Source of the DNA: Christensenella sp964438705
GTDB lineage: Bacteria; Bacillota; Clostridia; Christensenellales; Christensenellaceae
Length of the DNA: 64,000 nucleotides
Direction: 5' to 3'
NCBI GenBank assembly: GCA_964438705.1
Contig: CAYTKQ010000002.1
Span: forward strand, 62,001 to 126,000
Positions 59,395-64,000 of this stretch are shown piece by piece. The position numbers and the translations under genes are program-made. Under the pieces are notes generated by a model. The model searched no databases, was not told where the DNA came from, and saw only the letters and a program-made list of their open reading frames with translations. Each line of letters opens with the position of its first letter. Within the stretch, counting starts at the first letter, position 1.

Positions 59395-60095
59395 AGTATT
59401 TATATCGCAAAGAAATGGCGGTCTACTTCACGACCCCCTTCGGATACATCTTTTTGGGCGTGTTCCTGATCCTCGCGGGCATTATGTTCACCATCTACAA
59501 CCTGCTCGGCGGCAACGGGGATATGGCGGGGACCTTTGATCTGTTAAAGAATTTTGCGTTTATCATTTTTCCTGTGCTGACCATGAAGCTGTTTGCCGAA
59601 GAGCGCCAGACGGGAACGGAAATGGTGCTTGTGACCTCCAAACTCAAAATGACGGATATCGTCTTGGGAAAGTTTTTGGCGGCGCTCACCCTGTTTGGCA
59701 TCGCGCTTCTCAGCACGCTCGTGTATGTGGGCATCATCGCCGCGTACGGCGACCCGAACTTTGGTGCGCTGATGGCCTCTTATCTTGGCTTTTTCCTTCT
59801 GGGGATGGCGATGAGCGCGGTGTGCCTGTTCATCTCCTCGCTGGTCGACAATCAGATCACGGCTGCAATCGCGTCGTTTGGGCTTCTGTTCTTCATGGTG
59901 CTGCTCGCCTCGTTTACAAAATCTATGACGATCCCGATCCTGACGCCCATATTGCAGGCCATCGCGATCACCGTGCAATATGATCAATTCACGCTGGGCG
60001 TGTTGAGCCTCGGGCCGATATGCTACTATATCGGATTCACAGTCGTGTTCGTGCTGCTTACCATCAAATGCATGGAAAAGCGGCGGTTCAACTGA
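59391..60095 (+). CDS. ABC-2 type permease (GldF-like)
   Basis: 234 residues, six hydrophobic segments. Begins MKYLYRKEMAVYFTTPFGYIF and has the family segment AEERQTGTEMVLVTSKLKM between the second and third segments. Overlaps the ATPase gene by four bases and is followed 14 bases later by the GldG-like gene. Expected partner of the 58441 ATPase. Confidence 0.88.
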   Translation: MKYLYRKEMAVYFTTPFGYIFLGVFLILAGIMFTIYNLLGGNGDMAGTFDLLKNFAFIIFPVLTMKLFAEERQTGTEMVLVTSKLKMTDIVLGKFLAALTLFGIALLSTLVYVGIIAAYGDPNFGALMASYLGFFLLGMAMSAVCLFISSLVDNQITAAIASFGLLFFMVLLASFTKSMTIPILTPILQAIAITVQYDQFTLGVLSLGPICYYIGFTVVFVLLTIKCMEKRRFN

Positions 60096-60109
60096 GGGGG
60101 AGGACAGAT

Positions 60110-61516
60110 ATGAAAAAGCAGCAGTCAGTGATCGCGGCAAAGAAAAAGAAGTTTATGATACGCTCGGTGGTGTGGGTCGTGGTGGTGGCGCTCATTGTGA
60201 TCTTTGGCGTACAGCTTGCCTACCTCGCGCCGTGGACATACGACATGACCGGGCAGCAGATATTCAACCTGAGCGGCGAAACCAAGACGGTGGCGGAAGA
60301 ATTGCCGGGCACGGTGAGGATCGGCGCAGTCTATTCACAGAACAATAAGGATGCGATGGTTGAGGCGCTTTTAAAAGAATATGAGAAGCTGTCAGAGAAG
60401 ATCGAGGTCGAATTTCTGGATGCGGAAAAGAATCCCGCTGCGCTCGCGGGTTATGAGATGGGCGAGGTGAAGGCTGTCGCAAACGGAACGATCATCGTGA
60501 ACGCGAACGGGCGTTATAAGGTGATTGCGCCCACAGACCTGTTCACCTCCGACGAAAACGGAAATCAGTTTTATGGAGAAAGCGAAATTACGGGGGCAAT
60601 CCGTTATGTAACGGCGGAAACGCTGCCCAAAATATATTTTTTGATCGGTCACGAAGAGCTCAATACGCAGACGGATTTAAGCGAGGCGGTTTCGATGCTC
60701 GAACGCGACGCGTATGCCGTCGACACGCTTTCCCTGCTTGAAAAGGGGAGCGTGCCGGACGATGCGGCGATGGTGGTGGTCGTCTCGCCCGCGCAGGACC
60801 TTGCGCAGAGCGAAAAAGAGGCGCTCGATCGCTATCTTGAAAACGACGGCAAGCTGCTGATGATGGTGGACCCCACGCTGAGCGCAAACACGAACAGCCT
60901 CAAAAATTTTGAAGAGATCGCCGGTTCATACGGCGTAAATATCGCAAACAATTTTGTGTTTGAAGAGGATCAGTCGTATTATCTGACGACGAGCAACATG
61001 TACCTCATCCCGCGTTACGGCGATCACGCGGTGACGCAGCAGATGATCGCCGAGCAAAAATATGTTGTGCTGCCGCTCGTGCGCGGATTGAGCGAAACGG
61101 AGCACGGCGAAACAGTCAAGATGACGCCGCTTTTGCAGTCGTCCGCGTCCTCGTGGATGCGTACGGATGTGACGATCGCGGACGAGGGGATGACGGGCGC
61201 GGATGTACCCGGCCCCATCAATCTTGCTTATGCTGTGGAAAAGAACGGTTCGCGCGCTGTGATCATCGGGGATTCCAACTTCATCACAAACGGGAATCTG
61301 ACGATGCAGGGCAATGGAAGCCTGTTCGTCAACAGTGTGGACTGGTTGCAGGGAAACCGCGAATCCTCGATCATCGCGGGAAAGGTGATCAACTCGAGCA
61401 GTATGATCGTGCGCGGCACGGATTTTGTGAAGCTGATGATCATCTGTTGCGTGGTGATGCCGCTTGTCATGTTCGTTGGCGCGATCTTCGTCTGGCGCGC
61501 CAAGAAAAACAAGTAG
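60110..61516 (+). CDS. GldG-like extracytoplasmic protein with N- and C-terminal membrane anchors
   Basis: 468 residues. A signal anchor at about 15-40 (after KKKKF) and a C-terminal anchor (VVMPLVMFVGAIFVWRAKKNK region) frame a large extracytoplasmic domain of the ABC-type uncharacterised (GldG) family; DLTGQQIFNLS-like text (YDMTGQQIFNLSGET) is the usual family start. The start follows GGGGGAGGACAGAT; the longer in-frame start is inside the permease gene. Role unknown outside gliding bacteria. Confidence 0.85.
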   Translation: MKKQQSVIAAKKKKFMIRSVVWVVVVALIVIFGVQLAYLAPWTYDMTGQQIFNLSGETKTVAEELPGTVRIGAVYSQNNKDAMVEALLKEYEKLSEKIEVEFLDAEKNPAALAGYEMGEVKAVANGTIIVNANGRYKVIAPTDLFTSDENGNQFYGESEITGAIRYVTAETLPKIYFLIGHEELNTQTDLSEAVSMLERDAYAVDTLSLLEKGSVPDDAAMVVVVSPAQDLAQSEKEALDRYLENDGKLLMMVDPTLSANTNSLKNFEEIAGSYGVNIANNFVFEEDQSYYLTTSNMYLIPRYGDHAVTQQMIAEQKYVVLPLVRGLSETEHGETVKMTPLLQSSASSWMRTDVTIADEGMTGADVPGPINLAYAVEKNGSRAVIIGDSNFITNGNLTMQGNGSLFVNSVDWLQGNRESSIIAGKVINSSSMIVRGTDFVKLMIICCVVMPLVMFVGAIFVWRAKKNK

Positions 61517-61541
61517 CGCCGCGCGCAAGGGAGGATAGCCG

Positions 61542-62837
61542 ATGCTAAAAAAGCACAAAAAGCTGTTGGTATCACTGATGATACTGGCCGTGCTGATCGT
61601 TGCCTATATCGCGCTCAGCACCTCGGAGGACCCGCGGATATCAGGCAAGCTGTATTCTGTCGAGGGACAGCAGATTCAGAGGATCGAGCTGAAAAACGGC
61701 TACGGAGAATATGAATTCACCCTGGCGAACGGGGTGTGGACGGTCAGTGAAAAGGGACAAAGCTACCGTACGAATCCGCAAAAGATCAAGATGATGCTGG
61801 ATTCACTCAACGACTTCACGCTCAGCCGCGTTTTGGATCAGGAGATCGGGCTTTATGGTTTTGAAAAGCCGGTCGCAAATGTGACGCTCAAGACGGATAC
61901 CGGGGAGGAATACGGGTTTTTGGTCGGGAATACAACGGCCAGCGCGAGCAGCGTATATGTCAAGGATGCCAAAAGCAATGTCGTGGGCATCACGGCCACG
62001 GCAACCGTTGCGCAGCTTGACGGAAGCCTGAGCGCCTACCGGGACAAAAACGTATTTACGATAGACAGCGCCAATTTGAGGCAGATGATCTACTATAAAG
62101 CCGGGCAGCCGGCAATCGGGCTTGTATCAAACGGAGAAAACTGGTACCTCAACCATCCGTACGAAGCACCCGCGAATCCGCTTGCCATAAACGAGCTGCT
62201 CGCGATGCTCAATGGGTGGACCATTGCGGGATTCCCCGACACAGAGCAGGTCGATGAGGCGGATATGGGCCTCACCGACAAAAGCGACGCGCTTGTGCTG
62301 ATGGACGCGAACGGCAACAAGCAGATGCTGCAATTCGGCGGCACATCCGGCTCCGCGACGTTTGTGAGGACGGGCGGCGAAGGAGACGTTGCGATGCTGT
62401 ATACGGCGGATATTGATTTTACCGGCTTTGACGAGCAAAACCTGCTGTTCGTAACGCCGCTGCGCGCACCCCTCGAGCGCGTGAGCGAAATGGCGATCAC
62501 GCTCGATGGAAGCGAATATCAATTGAAAGCGGATCACGTCGCAAAGACGGCATCGCTTAATGGACGGCTGATCGATTATGAGGATTTTGTAGGAATCTAC
62601 TATAAATACATCCTGCTGGTCGCCGACGGGCGGGATGATGCGGGACCAAAGGACAAGAGCGTGGTCGCGCAGATGCGCACGACAGCAGACGACGGGCAGG
62701 AGCTCAAACTGACGCTTGTGCCCCGCGATGAAAGCACCTATTTCATGGTGCTGTCGGATGGAACGTCCGTCTACTATATGAACCGTCAGCGGTTAGAAGC
62801 GCTTGCAGAGCGCATCGCGGCTGTGGACGGAAAATAA
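61542..62837 (+). CDS. DUF4340-family membrane-anchored protein
   Basis: 431 residues. N-terminal anchor at about 8-24, then repeated beta-rich modules typical of DUF4340 (LYSVEGQQIQRIELKNGYGEYEF and later paired repeats). Same family as the first gene of the window and, like it, immediately upstream of a sugar-binding lipoprotein gene. AGGGAGG precedes the ATG. Completes the Gld-like ABC-2 module. Function not established. Confidence 0.82.
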   Translation: MLKKHKKLLVSLMILAVLIVAYIALSTSEDPRISGKLYSVEGQQIQRIELKNGYGEYEFTLANGVWTVSEKGQSYRTNPQKIKMMLDSLNDFTLSRVLDQEIGLYGFEKPVANVTLKTDTGEEYGFLVGNTTASASSVYVKDAKSNVVGITATATVAQLDGSLSAYRDKNVFTIDSANLRQMIYYKAGQPAIGLVSNGENWYLNHPYEAPANPLAINELLAMLNGWTIAGFPDTEQVDEADMGLTDKSDALVLMDANGNKQMLQFGGTSGSATFVRTGGEGDVAMLYTADIDFTGFDEQNLLFVTPLRAPLERVSEMAITLDGSEYQLKADHVAKTASLNGRLIDYEDFVGIYYKYILLVADGRDDAGPKDKSVVAQMRTTADDGQELKLTLVPRDESTYFMVLSDGTSVYYMNRQRLEALAERIAAVDGK

Positions 62838-62893
62838 TTTGTGAATTACCGGTTTTACGGTATTCAACATAATAAAAGAAGGAGGAATAAGAA

Positions 62894-64000
62894 ATGAAGA
62901 AAAGTACGAAAATGGTAGCAGTTGTTGTTGCGATCCTGCTCGTGTCTGTGGCGTTGATTGCTTGTGCCGCACCGGCTACGCCGGCAGCGACGGACAGCGC
63001 CGCTCCGTCGGAATCGGCGGCAGCGCAGGAATCCAAACCCGCCGAGGGCATGGCGGATCGTGAGGTGACGATTGGCAAGGTGCCGATCACGCTGAAGCAC
63101 GACGTGCACGGGAACGACTCCAAATGGGCGAAAATCTACGCTGAAGAACAATATGGCGCAGGTTACGAAGTGATCGACCCCGACAATGACCTGAGCAAGG
63201 AAATTGCAGCGGTAGAAACCTTCATCAGCCAGGGAATGACGGGCATCATCCTGCACCCGGTGACGGAAGACGGCGTAGACGAGATCATCACGGAAGCGCG
63301 TGACGCGGGCGTGAACATCATGTCCTATTGCGTGAAGCCCACGGGCGAAAAGGTTCCGTTCCTCGGCATCGACGAAGCGGAAGTCGCTTCCCAGATGGGC
63401 GCCGACATGGCGAAGCAGTGGGTCGAGCTCTATCCCGACAAACAGGTTCAGGTCGGCCTCGTGAGTTGGACAGACATCGCGTTCTGCTTCGATAACAGAA
63501 CCGGCCCGTTCCTTGAAGGCGTAAAGACGGTTGTTGACTATCTGCCCACGGACGACAGAGGCTTCAAAAACAGCGCGGGCGAAACGCTGACCGGCGCAAC
63601 GTATTGGGAGCACGCGGGCGGAGACCTTGAAAAAGCAACAAAGGTCACTGCTGACGCGATCACCAAGTACCCGGATGTCAACATCGTTTACGGCGACAAC
63701 GCCAACAACGGTCTCGGCGTGGTTGCTTCGTATGAAGCTGCCGGCCGCGGCAAAGCTGTAGACGGCGTTCCGCAGACGGAGATCATCGCTTCCACGGACG
63801 CTTCCGCGGGCGAGCTCAATAAGCTTGCGGACCCGACCTCTTCGCTCAAGTACTGCCTCGGTATGCAGCCGCAGACCTTCGCCTATGCGGAGATCGACAT
63901 GATGATGGACATCATCAACGGCAAGCTGGATAACGATACGTACGTAGAGAAGACGGTTCCGGACATCTATTTCAACTACTACAAGGATTCCGTACAGTCG
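62894..64000 (+). CDS. Sugar ABC transporter solute-binding lipoprotein (cassette 5), partial at window end
   Basis: First 369 codons, open to the window edge. Signal peptide with lipobox LIAC (cysteine 24), Ala/Ser/Glu linker, then a ribose-class type I binding domain, for example ISQGMTGIILHPVTEDGVDEI and NIVYGDNANNGLGVVASYE. The start follows AGGAGGAATAAGAA. Its ATPase and permease should lie just past the window, as in the other cassettes. Preceded by DUF4340, mirroring the 5-2638 arrangement. Ligand unknown. Confidence 0.9.
   Translation, partial: MKKSTKMVAVVVAILLVSVALIACAAPATPAATDSAAPSESAAAQESKPAEGMADREVTIGKVPITLKHDVHGNDSKWAKIYAEEQYGAGYEVIDPDNDLSKEIAAVETFISQGMTGIILHPVTEDGVDEIITEARDAGVNIMSYCVKPTGEKVPFLGIDEAEVASQMGADMAKQWVELYPDKQVQVGLVSWTDIAFCFDNRTGPFLEGVKTVVDYLPTDDRGFKNSAGETLTGATYWEHAGGDLEKATKVTADAITKYPDVNIVYGDNANNGLGVVASYEAAGRGKAVDGVPQTEIIASTDASAGELNKLADPTSSLKYCLGMQPQTFAYAEIDMMMDIINGKLDNDTYVEKTVPDIYFNYYKDSVQS

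Noticed and set aside
5..64000. CRISPR arrays, insertion sequences, integrases, tRNA, rRNA or known riboswitches.
   Set aside because: I looked for regular repeats, transposase-like proteins and familiar RNA motifs and found none, apart from the Rhs fragment.

Overview
The window looks like a very large sugar and polyol utilisation locus from an anaerobic, low-oxygen-lifestyle Firmicute. The evidence for that lineage is Shine-Dalgarno sites of the GGAGG type, lipoprotein solute-binding proteins with Ala/Ser/Glu-rich linkers, SorC regulators, split transketolase subunits, a PPi-type phosphofructokinase and a tungsten-type aldehyde:ferredoxin oxidoreductase. A Christensenellales or other clostridial gut bacterium would fit, but this is inference from style; no rRNA or tRNA gene is present to settle it. 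Nearly every base is coding and the ORFs are mostly co-directional in long operons.

Layout. (1) 5-15692, + strand: the end of a DUF4340 gene, then a solute-binding protein/ATPase/permease sugar importer, then a complete sugar pathway: Zn-dependent polyol dehydrogenase, cupin, aldehyde dehydrogenase, xylulokinase-type FGGY kinase, two-subunit transketolase, a highly divergent transaldolase-like protein, a DapA-family aldolase, a PPi-type phosphofructokinase and an RpiB-like isomerase with altered active-site residues. A strong terminator follows, then a decayed Rhs/YD-repeat remnant. (2) 15891-29334: a minus-strand FGGY kinase and SorC regulator, divergent from an Fe-dependent alcohol dehydrogenase, a second importer and a full acetoin/pyruvate-dehydrogenase-like complex (E1 alpha, E1 beta, E2, lipoylated E3). 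(3) 29838-38771: aldehyde:ferredoxin oxidoreductase, third importer, M20 and M28 peptidase-family hydrolases and a LacI regulator. (4) 39380-53136: a divergent FGGY kinase, fourth importer, lipoamide dehydrogenase, a TIGR04076-like protein, an active-site-altered class II aldolase homologue, aldo/keto reductase, SorC regulator, a second E1 alpha/E1 beta/E2 set and a UlaE-like epimerase. (5) 53215-58373: a paralogous copy of the kinase-SorC-divergent-FeADH module, with an SMP-30 lactonase added. (6) 58441-64000: a Gld-like ABC-2 module (ATPase, permease, GldG-like, DUF4340) followed by a fifth solute-binding protein that runs off the window.

How the parts may work together: importers bring in several related sugars or polyols; Zn- and Fe-dependent dehydrogenases convert polyols to ketoses; four FGGY kinases phosphorylate them; the first operon can carry pentose phosphates through transketolase, transaldolase-like and PFK steps. 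The two 2-oxo acid/acetoin-dehydrogenase-like complexes sit inside sugar operons with their own kinases and SorC regulators. This suggests thiolytic cleavage of a sugar-derived alpha-ketol or 2-oxo acid to an acyl-CoA, a route I cannot assign to a described pathway. The two kinase-SorC-FeADH modules share promoter architecture but carry different operator-like palindromes, as expected after duplication and specialisation.
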